64,000 nucleotides of DNA from Paraspadella gotoi (taxonomy: Eukaryota; Chaetognatha): the NCBI GenBank assembly GCA_051294375.1, contig CM119267.1, positions 20,151,476-20,215,475 on the forward strand, given 5' to 3'. Below, piece after piece: positions 42,941-55,622 of this stretch (the first letter of the stretch is position 1; each line of letters begins with the position of its first letter). The notes under the pieces are model-generated. The model saw nothing but the letters and a program-made list of their open reading frames with translations, did not search any database and was not told the origin of the DNA. A program made the position numbers and the translations under genes.

Positions 42941-45900
42941 TCCTCGTCTACTCCCATAAAACGTCGCCTTTTAAGATTCTTCTATTTCTTTCCATTTCTT
43001 CGTCAAAATCCTGTTTCTTGATATCTCCGATTCTCTCCTCTCATATTTTTTTTTATTGCATCGCCATCGTTTCTACTTTTCTCTACTCTCTTACGTATAT
43101 AAATTTTTTTTAATACAAACTGTATAATCTCATCAATTTTCAGGATTTAAGTCGATGCCCTTTCTCACGTATGGGATCGATAAATTCCATTTGAAAGCCT
43201 CTTTTAAAAACACGATGTTTGTCAATCTTAACTGTGAATTAAATTAATTCGCTTAACTCAAGGAAGATGAGATTTTTGACCACGTGTCTATTGCGGGTTT
43301 ACAATAAGCTCAAGTATTTCATTTTCCAAGAAAGTTCAAGGCCTATGATAAATAATAAATATATTTTACAAAAGCCGGATATTTAAAATCCGCTATCGAT
43401 GAAACTCAATCTCGCATTGACGTCATTTCTAAGAGCAGCAGCCGCATCAGCAGCAGCCTCTGCGGTAACCGCAGCTGCCCGGGCGCGTTAATTGCGACGA
43501 AGACGACATAGCGCGCGAGTCAAAGATCTGCCCATGATCTGTTCGTAGTCGATCTGTATTTGAAGGAGTCGAGTTTCCTCGGTGAACCTTTTTTTTTTGA
43601 CAATTCGAACGAGATGACGACGAAAGAGACGATGACGACGACGAAAAAGAAGACGACGTCGACGTACTTTCATTTCTTGGTGCGAAATTGTCGTCGTTGT
43701 TGTCGTCGTTGTTTTAGAAAGATTGCGTTATACAACCACCGGGCGACGCAACTTCCTCGCCTAGCAGGTTTACTCAATTCTGTCACTGAATCGCTTTCGT
43801 TTCCATTCACTTCCGTCCAACGCACAAAAAGTTAAAAAAATTTTAAATAATACAAAATGAACAATCAATCAATATATATATTCCACTATAGATTTCTTAT
43901 CAACTACCAATTATTAGGACTTAATTAGGACATTAATGTGTGGGGGAAGGAATCTAATTATAAACGCAAGTTACTACGTAGGTAGCGTTGTCTTTCTGAA
44001 ACAAAAACTCTTTTTAAAAATTCAAACGTTATCCGCCTTTAGATAACTTATTCTACGGCGAAAAGAAGATTTAAAAAAAAAAAAGGATTTGGTAGTGAAT
44101 AAATGTCGCGAGTCAAGTTTTATATAAATGGAACGAGGGAAACTTTACGACTCCATAAAGCGACTTTACGAGTCGACGAGGCTACGAGGCGCTGAGCTCG
44201 CGGCGTCGAAAAGGTTAAACGCGGCGTCGTAGTCTCCCCCCCCCCCGCCGGCGCCGCCAGCGACGCCAAGGGATTAACCGTTAAAAAAAATGGCGCGCAA
44301 TTTTAAATAAAACGTTTTTTATACGGTTGTAAAGTCGATAATTGTCTGGGTATAATTTTGATTTCATAATGATTCTGTTTTTTTTTGTCTCATTTTTTCT
44401 CTGAAATTGTCATGAATTTTAGTTAAATCTTTGCTCACGATTAGAATATCCCTTACCAAATTTCAGAGATAATTCAAAGCCCAGCTTAGATTGAGGGGAA
44501 AAAAACAAGACAAGCTTTTTTTCTCCTTTCAAACAAGTTTTAAAAAATCTGTCATCTGCCCTTGACTCGTGTTTAAATTTGGATCAAACTCGATGCTAAA
44601 CACATGGCTTTTATTAGATACGGCACTAGAGGTTCTTTAGAGAAGAGCGATCGTTCTTTAACTATTCGGTCATATTTTCCTAAAACGCCCCATTTCTGAT
44701 TCAAGGTTTAAAGTTTTAAAATTTAAGGTTTAGAGTGAAAGATTATGTTATGTTTTAGGTTAAGCATTAGGGTTATATATTAAAATTAATAATAGTTTTA
44801 GGCGATAAAATAGATAAGGGGTAAAGTTAAAATTAATTATTTAGTTTAAAGATTAAAGTTGAGGATTAGGTTTAAAAATTAGTATTTAGAAATGTGACGC
44901 TTTCAGAGAATTGTGCCAAATGTTCTAACCTGTGAACACGTTGGCCAACGCCGAGGAGGACATGAGGTAATGAGTGGCTTGGGTGACATCGGCGGCGTGG
45001 ATTCTGCCAAGGAAACAGGAAACAGACGTTCAATAAGGCGTAGTAAAATTTCTAAATTTAACTTTAATTAAAATTCTAAAAGTGAGGAACGAACAACATT
45101 ATATTAATGAACAGTTATGTAATAAAAAAATTTATAATAAATTTTACAATTTACGCAGTAGGCCATATTTATAATAGTACTAAACCAATAAATGTTAAAA
45201 TTTAAAAACAGTTTTTTCTAAGATTTTTTGCAGAATTGGATTTGTCATAAAAAGTTGGTAAAAAGAAATATAACTCTTTTTGAAAAATTCTTTCATTAAG
45301 TGAGTCAAAAATTAGAAAAAGCTATATTTTAAGCTGAAAATTTACTTTTTATATATTAAATATAGTTTTTTTAATTTTTAACCCACTTATTGAAAGAATT
45401 TTTAAAAATGATTTATATTTTCTTTTATCAACTTTTGACGAGGAATTCAAATATGCAATCAAAATTAAGAAAAGCCCATTTTGAAATTTTTCGATTTTAT
45501 AAGGATAGTACTATATATAAATATAGCCTACTAAAAATAAGAAACAAAATTAATTGTTTTTACAAATTAATGTTCACTGATGATATGTTATTCAAAATTG
45601 ACTTTTAGAATTTTTGTATGTAACTTTCACTACGCCTTAACGTTCAATGACATTGAAGTTTCTTCCAAGTCTCATATAACTCGAGGGGGGAAAAAAGGCG
45701 TATGTCTCGCCGGAAATTTAATTTCCGACGGGAGAAATCTATATATGATATTCGCCGATTTTTTTTCCCCCGGAATAGGCCATTGGAAAAGATGGAACGG
45801 GGAAAGGTTATTTTCTTATTTATTTATTTTTCTATTTATATTTGGTTGTTTTTGATAAAGAGCTTTTTTTCCCCCAACTTAAAAATGGGATTTAACTAGT

Positions 45901-48900
45901 GTTTTATTGAATTATCGATTCATTTATATATTCGTTTATTTATATAATACAGTCGCAGCAGACAGAGACGCAAAGCGTTGAACGACGTAATAAGATGGAA
46001 GATATGAAAAAAAAAAAACGAAGTAAATATATATTGTCAAGAGATATTTATCGTTTTTTCTTAAAAAAATAATCTTTTTTCGAGTACTTTATAATTGGAA
46101 CGTTTCACCGATAAAATATCGGCCGGTTAATCGTCCAGACGCCAGACGTCCTGGATTATTTTTTTTTTCCTAAAGATTTTTCTTTTCATCTTCAAAAAAA
46201 AAATACGAAAAGTCGATTTGCGTATTTAAAGAACGAGAAAAAAAAAACTTATCACAAATATCACATATCGATCAAACGACGGAGTTCACGATCAATTAAC
46301 GCTACGACTCACCGATTGTGATAAGGCGTCTCCATGTAGTGATCCTCCAGAGTGGTCAGAAAGGCGACCAACTTGGAAGGTTCGATCCGCAAACAATTGA
46401 GCAAATCCCTCTCCCTGAAGATGGCGTAGGCGACGGCGGTGAGCGGACGCCCGGCTGCCGGATTTTTAGAGGGGGAGATAGGTATAATTTGATGAGTTTA
46501 AATTTTAAATTTTTATTTTTTTTAATTTTAAATTTTAGAGACGAAATAATAACATTTTAATGGTTAACCACAACGACAATGTTTTTTATATCCTTGTTCT
46601 TAACCATTAACCAATATTTTTTCTCTTAATCAAACGCAGCGAATTGAAAGAAATAATACAATGTCTACCAATTTGGAATTTTAAATAATTTGAACGCTAA
46701 GGTAAGGTCCTTCCAATCAAACTAACCCTTTTCCTCCGCCCACGGAACTTACCCGACGCGGCCTCAATCTCAAAGACTTCGGGTCCCCACGACGAGAGGC
46801 TCGACATGTGGGCGGCGAGGCGAGTGGCGTCCTTGGCGTCCACGCCGAAGGGAGGCACGACTGAATCGGCGGCGGAGGAGGCGACGGGCGGTCTCGGCTG
46901 CTGTTGCTGCTGCAGCTGCTGAGGAAGGCCGTGTTGGCGAGTCCGTGGCTCCGCGATCTTGACTCCCGTGATCTCGGTCATGGAGCGACGCGCAGAAGAG
47001 CGTTCGACGCCGGGTGCCGCGCCAATCACGGGCGCGCCCACCGGCGCCGCTTCGATTCTCGCGGCGACGTCGGTTTCGTCCACCGCCTTGTTGTTGTTGT
47101 AGCCGGCGTCGATATCGATCGTCTTGGCCGGCGTCTTGAGCCGCTTGGGTCGGATCAAGGGTCTTCGATCGCTGTAGCAGTCGGAGGAGGACGTCGTCGT
47201 CGTCGTCGTCGTTTCCGTCGCTTCGTCGTCGTCATCGTCGTCGTCGACGTCGTCGTCCTCGTTGAGATCCTCCATATCTTGATTCTTCTCCAGAAACGTT
47301 GAGCAGATGAACTCGGATATTTGGCTTCCGACCTAAAAAAAAATGGAAAGTGGGGGAAGGAGAAGTTGTTTGTCACGTGTAATACTTTTAAAAAAGACGT
47401 TTCTTGTTATAACAGTTATAACGGTTATAATATGCACCTCAATGCTGAAAAGATTTCTTCATAATTCGATAGCTTTTTTAAAAGGATAAAGGCGAAAATT
47501 GTCAACTTTTTCTTTAAAAGATTTAACAATTAACAGAATTGTAGACATTTCGTTTTAGATTCTCCAGATTGACCGACAACCTTTGTTTTTTATATAACTT
47601 TTTATTTACAATTTTACCTGAAAATAAATTGATAAAACTTATTGGGATCTTACAAGACGACCACCATCTGCGCCATAGCTTGACTCGGACAGTAATATTC
47701 ATCTTTTCAGTCTCCACAGATTTCATCACCACACCCCCCCACCTCTACCCCTAATTTCACTCAACCCCACCCCACCTCCCAACCTTTTCAACCCCCCAAT
47801 CTAACCACCCACTTCCCCCACCCTAACAGACCTTGGAGGATTCCGAGAATATAGACAACTCCCGATCGAGCATCCTCTTGAACTTGCTCGACGCCATCTC
47901 CGCCACGGAACGATGCGTCTGGATCGTCTCCAGCTGCTCCAGACACCAGTCCAGCTCCTCCAGCGTCTCCACGGCCAACGAGGCGCGAGAATGGTTGATC
48001 ATCAGCATGGCCGATCCGCTGTTGTTGTTGTTGACGCCGTTGCCAAAGTGATTGTTGTTGTTGTTGCTAGGGGCGGCGACGTTGACCGAGTCGCCCGAGT
48101 AGACGGACGACGTCGATCCCGCGCGTTGATGCGGCGGATGCTGCTGCTGCTGAGATATCGACGACTGCTGCTGCGCCGCGTGCTGTTTCTGCAGCTGATT
48201 GAACTGACCAAAGGAGTTTGAATGGAGGATTCTGGAAGGCGGCGGCGGCGGCGGTTTGATGTGACCGCCGGAGCCGCCGCTCAAAGGGTCGCTGGAGTCG
48301 AGGCTCGGCGACCGGAAGTTGACTTTGGTGGGCGGGGTCATGAAGGCGGAAGCGACGGGGGACGCGAAGACGCCGTCTTTGGATCCGCGGCGGGGCTTCT
48401 TCTCTCTGGAAGAGAGGAAGGGGGATGTTAGATAAGTCGTTGGATTGCGGAGTCAATCAATTATTCATTTGGTCTATCCATTCGTTAATCTATGAATCAT
48501 ATATTTTATTATAAATAAATCAAATTAATCCAGCAAAAAAGGCTGGAAATTAATTAAAACCTTGCATCTATAATATTCAATCAAAATGATCTAGCCAATA
48601 AAAGCAATTTTAAATTATTTTATAAAAAAGTTTATCGTACAAGTTTTAAAATAAGTTTCTGAAATAAAATCTATCAAATTAATGTAATAAATTTAACCAA
48701 TCAATATCAAATCGGACGAGGGACTCGCCTGTATTCCGAGAGTCCCTGCAGCAGTGCGAAGTTGGCCCTCACTGTCTGCAGAGTCTGAAGAATCTGGGCG
48801 AAGGGCGTGACGATGAGCTCGTCGGCGTAGTTGTCGACAGAGGAATCGCGAGACAGAGACGAGTTGCGGGAGACGATGTTGGAGGGCGGTGGCGGCGTTA

Positions 48901-51900
48901 GTCGACCGCCGAGTCCGGTATCGGAGTCCTGAGAATGAGAAGGGAAGAGAAAAGAAGGTTATATAATAAGGCAAAGTTGGAAAAATCGATCGGTGAGTGA
49001 AGTTTGACACCTGGACCTGAGAATATATGTATTGGGGTATTTTCTTTTTTTTGTTTTTTGTTTTTCTTTTTCCCTGTTTTTTTTTTTTTTTTTTTTTTAT
49101 GGTTTGATATTTTATCGGTTCTCAGTGAAAATACTACGCGTAACGCAACTGCCAAGTTTAACAATCTTTGTCGCATGATAAAAAGAAGTCAATTTAAAAT
49201 GTTTCGAGCAAACTTATTGTTTATAAATAAAACATTTTTTTAATATTTGAATTGTTTAATTTTTTTTTTATTATTATTTTGTGCGGCCTTGAGGGATCTT
49301 TTCACTTTTCTCCCATTAGATTTCTTCCAGATATTATAATTTTTTAAATCTTAAGGGGCTGCTCTTAATAGATAAACAATAAGTCAAGCCGTGCCACCAG
49401 TTAAACCTTCTACTCTAAACCATCGACTAATCTAACCGGATCCTAACTTACAGATCTGATCGCCCTTCGAAATATCGGCGTCGGTTTACGCGTCACTTGA
49501 GACTCGCGACAAAAAACTGAAGCGAAAAAAGGTTTCAATTTGCGACGAAATTCGCCGCGCGGCGAAAATCCGATCGTCGTAGAATCGAGCAAGGAACCGT
49601 TCGTCAATCGACCACCCCGATCGTCCGCGGCCATGTCTATCTCTTTCTCTCCCACACCAAAGCACCTGTTGATCAGTCGGAGGTTTCGCCGCGATTCGGA
49701 TGGACCTCGATCATGTCGTTTTTTCCCCCCTTTTTTTTTTAGAAAGTTTATTTGAAAATTAATCTTTCAGAGAGAATTCACGATTTTGAAATCAAATGAC
49801 GCGAAAGATCACTTCTTTTTTTTTTTCATTCACTTCGTTTTTTTTTCTTTCTCGAATGAAAAATTTTTATTTGAAATCTTGAAATGCGAGTTTTTTTTTT
49901 CTTTCTCTCTTTCTCTCTCATTTCCTTCGTCTTCGTCTATTCATGGAAAAATGAAATCATGACGAAAAATTAAAAGGGTCTCCGCAATGATTTCCCGGGA
50001 CCGGATCGGACCGGTTTAGAATTATCGCCTTGACTCATTTTTTTTTCTAAGTTTATAACCTCATTTCCTCATCAGGCTTTTTCTCCATGTCCTCATTTTC
50101 GACGAATAAATTTGCCTCGTTTTTTATTTTTCAAGACGAACTCCGACGAACGGGTTGTGCTTAAAAAGGTTACCATGGCGACGAATAAAAATCCCGGGAA
50201 TCGAAGAACTTAAATTCGCTCCTTGGCCGTGAATGGTGGGGATTCGAACCCGGGGTTTGAATTTTAAAAAGAAACTATTTTATCCATCACGCCACGGACG
50301 AAGAGGTCCAGGCGGTTGCGTCCGATGAACCCGGTCTTCATACGAAGAAGATCCGGGCGATGAACCCAAAACCCGAGGACGAAATCGAAATTCGATTCCG
50401 GGGAAACAGGAAGGGGTCAGATCGGGGTCAGATCGGGGTCAGATCGGGATTTTCTGAGAGAAGCCACGCAAGCGGAAGATTGGGCAGAGCTCTTCGATCG
50501 AGTTCAACTTAAAACTCTGAAGGTTCGATGACCCAGAGTCGAGTGTTTTTCAGAAATAACATCTGTTAAAACGTGATGACTCTATTTATGACCACGGATT
50601 TGAGAGGTCACCAGATCGTATCCGGTCTCATGCTTGAGTTCAGTCTCATCCGATCCGTATGGCCATTTTTTCAAATGCCATCGTTCACTGCCAAACGACT
50701 CGCTCAGACAAGACCTTTTAAATATTAGTTTGGCTTACTATGAAATTGGTAAAATCAATTTAAAACTAAATCCTTTAATTCAAAACATACTCTACATTTC
50801 TGGCTCGGTTAATACTGGGTTATGACCGCAGTTTGAAAGCATTTTGAAACCGTTTTTATCCCAGATTCATGAGTTTTAGATTTTAAAGATCAATGAAAGG
50901 TGAAAATTTTTATACTTTAATCACGTATATATATATATTATTGAATGTAATGTATATTTAACCCTTTTCCGTCCTCGCGAAATCATATTATTCCTGTCCA
51001 AAGTCAGGCAAGATAGAAAGGTGTGGGAATGGATAATTTTTTGAGGGGGGACTAACGTTATATATGATTTTTTTATCAATAGGGATAAGACTACCAAGTA
51101 GAATTGTATGTTCTGATAAGGGTACATACTGGGGAAAGGTCTATGTCATGAATAAAATTTTAAACTACTTTAATGAAAATTATATTTTTTTCCGATCTAA
51201 ATTCTAATACTTGAAACATTCCTTGAAACATTATACCACTTCATTGATAGGAAAGCCAGGTACTCTGGGAGTGAATAAAGGAGACTGTGAGAGAGTGATG
51301 GAGGCCTTAAACCACCAAAGCCTGTCCAAAGTCAGTGGAAAGATAGCTTATATATTAAATGAATGGATAATTTTGATATTGGTTGTACCAATTTTTTTTT
51401 TTTTAAATTAATTATTTTCAAACCCCGATTGTTCACCTGTCGGTACAAAAACGATTCCCTTCTCTGCGACACCAGAGGCCGCGGCGAGCCAGATCCGCCG
51501 ACGCCGCCGAGGCTGTGGCTGCTGAAGGCGAGCGCCAGCGGCGGCGGAGGCCCCGAGTGATGGTGGGCGTGTCCGACGGGCGTCGTCGACGTCGACGTCA
51601 AAACGGGCGAGACGCCGGGGTCCTCGACGAGCGTCTTGACCGACTGCGAACCGGCGCCGTCTTTGCCGATAAAAAATGTCGGCGTCGGCGAAAGAGCGAC
51701 CGTCCTGGAAGCGGCGGCGTTGGCGGCGAGGGCGGCGGCGGCGCCCTCGACCGATCCTCGACCGTAGGTAAGGATGTCGAAAGAGTTGGGCTGAATCTTG
51801 AGCGAAGGAGGGGAATTTTGTGGATAAGAAGCCGTACGAATTCGTCCGCGAACGACACGGACGCGACCGTACGAGGAGCGCCGAGCCGCGTCGAACCCGG

Positions 51901-52591
51901 CGCGGTCCGACGAAGCGGCGGGATCGGTCTCGGCGCCGACGGTGACGTCGGCGGCGCTGGAATCTTCCGTTTCCGGCGGTGAATGCACCTGAACTTTGGG
52001 CAGAGGGCGTCTTTGCGAAGAGACGAGACTTTGATGCCAACTGGATGAGACGGAGATGTCGAGGGAAGACGAGGCCGGAGGAGGAGGAGGAGGAGGAGGC
52101 GCTCCAGTCGACGACGACGTCGCTTCCGGTCGATCGTCGAAGGCGCCGTGGCGCGACGTTCCTCGAGAAAACGACGACGACGACGACGCCGAGGACGACG
52201 ACGATGACGGAACGACGACGACGACGTTCGCCGACGGTTGATGACGCGTCGAGCCGGCGTCGAAGGAGGCGGAGGAGGAGGAGGAGTGAACGCGTGGTTG
52301 ATGGGGGCGTCGTTGTTGTTGTTGTTGCTTGGGAAAGAAGACCTGCCCTTGTCTCAACTTGGGAGAGGAAGAAGAGTTTTTCGATTTGGAGAGAGAGGAG
52401 AGAGAGGGGTTTCTCTTTTTCTTCGAAGTCGGCGGCGGCGGGGCGGACATCGGCGCCGGCGGCGTAGACGGCGTCGCGCAGCCGATGTCCATCAGCGCCG
52501 GGTGACGGTAGGCGGCGGGGGAATCCGCGGCGACCACGCCGCCCAGCGGGATCTTCTCCGAGGGGAGCAGGTTGCTGAAGGAGGCGCCCAT
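39108..52591 (-). CDS. cAMP-specific 3',5'-cyclic phosphodiesterase, PDE4/dunce family (long form)
   Basis: Hydrolyses cAMP to AMP. Exons on the minus strand: 51,437-52,591 (open to an acceptor at 52,719); 48,729-48,928; 47,832-48,405; 46,753-47,332; 46,313-46,454; 44,930-45,003; 40,669-40,884; 40,282-40,428; 39,777-39,911; 39,108-39,542. Phases agree throughout, giving about 1,219 residues, longer than usual because of low-complexity inserts. UCR1: [12 protein letters not shown] and [13 protein letters not shown]2: [18 protein letters not shown] to FKRMLDREL and [10 protein letters not shown]; catalytic core: [54 protein letters not shown]. Metal-binding His/Asp and the invariant Gln are present. 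The intron after 48,729 is GC-AG. Exon 40,669-40,884 lacks two bases within 40,851-40,861, breaking the conserved segment before HDVDHPG; probably a sequence error. The start MGASFSNLL has a good Kozak context. Confidence 0.93.
42907..42940. repeat. (ATC)n microsatellite in a PDE4 intron
   Basis: About eleven ATC units. Confidence 0.95.
49452..49634 (-). CDS. Alternative first coding exon of PDE4 (short N-terminus)
   Basis: A 61-codon open exon starts at ATG 49,632-49,634 ([20 protein letters not shown]) and ends FRRAIRS at a strong donor (TCT|GTAAGT) in phase 0. It lies between the long N-terminal exon and the UCR1 exon at 48,729-48,928, which begins in phase 0 with DSDTG. Joining gives RRAIRS-DSDTG, close to the RSDSD of vertebrate PDE4 UCR1. 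No acceptor is evident at its 5' end, so it is likely a first exon with its own promoter. The predicted protein is about 895 residues with UCR1 (less its first part) and UCR2. The RRESF PKA site, encoded in the upstream exon, would be absent. Inference from frame and splice site. Confidence 0.6.
50225..50299 (-). pseudogene. tRNA-like pseudogene or SINE head
   Basis: On the minus strand GTCCGTG pairs 6 of 7 with CACGGCC. A GGTTCGAATCC B-box core is intact, and a five-pair anticodon stem (AGTTT/AAATT) encloses CTTTTTA. The T stem has only three pairs, so it is decayed or tRNA-derived rather than functional. Confidence 0.4.
50412..50450. repeat. 11-bp tandem repeat
   Basis: Three copies of GGGGTCAGATC in a PDE4 intron. 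Confidence 0.85.
51208..51402 (+). repeat. Interspersed repeat family R1, long copy
   Basis: Same blocks as at 25,225-25,452 (GGTACTCTGGGAGTGAATAA, CACCAAAGCCTGTCCAAAGT, TTGGTTGTACCAATTT), ending in an oligo-T tract only 35 bases from a PDE4 exon end. Confidence 0.75.
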
Positions 52592-52996
52592 GGCGCCGCC
52601 GTTTGAGGGCGTGGCGGTGGCGGCGGCGGCGGTAGAGACTGTGGCGGGAAAGGAAGAGGCGGCGGGGACGGCGGAGCCGAAGCCGCCGGAAGTGACGGAA
52701 GCCGAATGAGAGGTGACTCCTGCCGAGAAAGAAGAAATACAATTATAGGAATTCCGAAAAGAGCGAGGCCTTCGCTTACATAATTTTTTAATTAATTATA
52801 AAAATGTCAACGTACATATAACCCGGAAATGCGTTTACTCATGAAATTTATACATATATTACGAACTTTTTTTTTATCTTGCTTACGCAACCGAATCGAC
52901 TATCGTGTTTTTAGTTACGCCGCGAGTACTCTCGGAGCAACTCTCAAGTCTTTTTTCGGTCGGTCGTTCAGTAGGTCCTAAAACTATAAGAAATAA

Positions 52997-53141
52997 AGAC
53001 GGAATTTCAATGCAGTGCATATCATAAATACACGGGCTAAAAAAATTTTTTAGTCATGTCATATCATGTCATATTATATCATGTGATCAAAGGGAAATAC
53101 ACGTGATAAAAAAGTCACTGCGGCGCAACACTGTGGATGAA
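52997..53141 (+). repeat. Interspersed repeat family R2
   Basis: Second copy of the repeat at 19,404-19,545, in the same orientation, with diverged ATCATGTCAT units in the middle. Confidence 0.75.
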
Positions 53142-54454
53142 CCGATCTTGTTTATTTCTCAACTTCAGACCTCTTTCACTTTGCAGATTTGCATTTCTAA
53201 AAAAAAGTTTTTTTTTACTTCTGAGAGTTTTCTTTGTCTTTGATTAGAAGATGACATCTACTCCATTCCAGGTTTCAACGGATAATTGTTTTTTTTTTAA
53301 TTTTTAATTGAATATTAAGCTTAAGATAAGACGTTACGTAATATTTTTCTCAAACTATTTGCATAACCCCATCAGCATCTTCCCTCCTTTGATTTCGTCG
53401 GGAAATATGATTACTTCTCATCGAAACTTCGAAACTTTTTTCTCTCTTTTCTCATCTTCATGAAAAAAAAAAAAGAAAAAGAAAAGAATGGACCCTTTTA
53501 AAGTTTTATGAGCGACAATAGAATAATCGATAAGTTTTTTTTTGAAGAGAAAACGCCGCTTGCGTAACCACGAACCAACGGCAAATAGAGAATTATTTCA
53601 AGCCAATAAAGTACATGAAAGAAAGAAAGACTTTCTCAGCCAAACGTTTAAAACATACGAAAAAAAAATACCGAGTATCAAATTCTTTAGATATCCAGGT
53701 CTTTCGACTTCATGGGTTGGCGTTGCGCAACTTACCCCCCCCCCACCCAGAAAAAAAATATTCTTTTACTTTTTTTTTGAAGGGCGTTCTTCGTCGACGC
53801 GTTACGTCACGAAGTTAAAAGGCGCAGTCGTGTTGCGGTTCGTCCATATAAAAGCGCCATCGCTTAATAAAAACCGTTAGGGCGAAACCTTCGATGTCGG
53901 ATCGAAAGGATCGAAATTTAAAATCGATTTCGAGTACACGAATATAAAAAAAAAAGATTTTTTTTAAATAAAGAAAACTTTTTTTTAAAATTTCCTAAAT
54001 CCGGGTTTAATTGTTTTGTTTGGCCCTCAGATCGAACGAAATGACGGGAAATAAAATTAAATCTATAAAAATAGGTTTTTTTCTTTCAGATGAAATTGAC
54101 TTTTTGTTTCTCAAGTTTTTGTAGAACTTTTTTGATTGTTTTTTTAATTCGTTGTAATGTTATCATTAAATTTTTAACTTATTATAAAAAATTAACTAAG
54201 TTAAAAAATTGAAAATGACTCAGAACAAAAATTGTGATTATTTCAAAGAATATTTCAAAACAAAAGAGCGCTATTTATTTAGAACTATACATGCGGATTG
54301 AGATGACTAATGCTGTTCGCGAAGTTTCCGTTCGACTCGCTCTCTCTCTCTCTCCCTCTCGCTCTCCCTCTCGACATCCCTTTCCCTCTCGTCGCCCTAC
54401 TCATTTTTTATCTCGCTCATCATATCAATCCCCTTCAAAGATTAGAACCTAACA

Positions 54455-54526
54455 GGAGTTGTGGTGTAGTGGTTATCACGTCTGCTTCACACGCAGAAGG
54501 TCCCCGGTTCGAAACCGGGCAGCTCC
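54455..54526 (+). tRNA. tRNA-Val (CAC)
   Basis: The acceptor GGAGTTG pairs fully with CAGCTCC (one T-G pair). The D arm is GTGTAGTGGTTATCAC, the anticodon stem TCTGC/GCAGA encloses TTCACAC with CAC, and the T arm is CCCCGGTTCGAAACCGGG. The body matches animal tRNA-Val, but the acceptor stem differs from the usual GTTTCCG of that family, with compensating changes on both sides. Confidence 0.93.
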
Positions 54527-55109
54527 TTCAGTTATTTTTTTTATTTCATCCTGTTTTCAATAAAATGATGTTTTGGAAGGACAGTACAAAACAATACGGT
54601 ACAAAAATCAATTGGACTGAAAATGATTTACTACTATATTTAAATGAGATTGATTAAATCTCATTTATTATTATTCTAAGAATCTATCTCTCGATTTTCT
54701 ACATACACCTTCGCCCTTTATATTCTCATCTCTAGACAGTTATTTCTCTTTCTCTCTCTTTCTTTCTTTCTTTCTTTCCTTCTTTCTTTCTATCTTCCTC
54801 TCTTTCTCTTTCTCCCTCTCCGAGTCTCTCTTAATAAGTCAAATCTGCAAAATCGTTCAAACGCCAAAAATTCCGCAAAACAAGCAGAGATCCTTCTCTT
54901 CTCAAAGGATCTCCGCCGCGATTTTATACGGTCGGTCTGTCAGTCATTGGAACAGATCATTTATCTTTATTCTTACTAGTAAAATCTTTTAGCAGGGCCG
55001 TGGGATCGAGCTGCGCACTTTTAATCATTATTTTTTTTTTCTTCAAAGGCGAAAGTTAAAAAACAAGTTTGAGCAAACAATGTGTATCTGCCTATCGATT
55101 AATTAATTA

Positions 55110-55582
55110 ATTAATATGATTAATAATTATACTTAATATGAGATTAATTAATAATTAATTATTAATTAATTATATTATTATAATTATATTCAGCTTGTCA
55201 TCATCGATGTCCTTAAAATTGATCAGGACGTTATTAAATGTTTTGTTTACATTTTATCAAAACAAACAAATATCCTCTATTATCGAGCCAGCGGGCAAAG
55301 CCCGTCCTGTCTAGATTTTTTTCGGTTAGCTTTCGGTCTCGCTTTTTTGCAATCATGGCTTCTGAAAGTATGATCATAGGGAGTTGAATTTCATATATGG
55401 CTTCTAATCATCAAGATCTTTAAAATTCTCATGTTTCATATAATATTGGTATTTGTTTATGTTTTATTTACAAAACAAAAACGTTTTAATTATATGTCGC
55501 TCTCTCCTCTCTTCTCTTTTTCTCCGTCACTGCTTCTTCTAAAATGAGTTCCGGTCTCTGCAGCGTCTGTCCAGCTTCTTCT

Positions 55583-55622
<40 letters not shown>

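Noticed and set aside
43488-43673. Minus-strand ORF with [17 protein letters not shown]
   Set aside because: Within a PDE4 intron, no matching phase with the flanking exons and no known motif.
50225-50299. Functional tRNA-Lys
   Set aside because: The T stem has only three pairs and the anticodon loop has an extra T-like position; kept only as a tRNA-like pseudogene.
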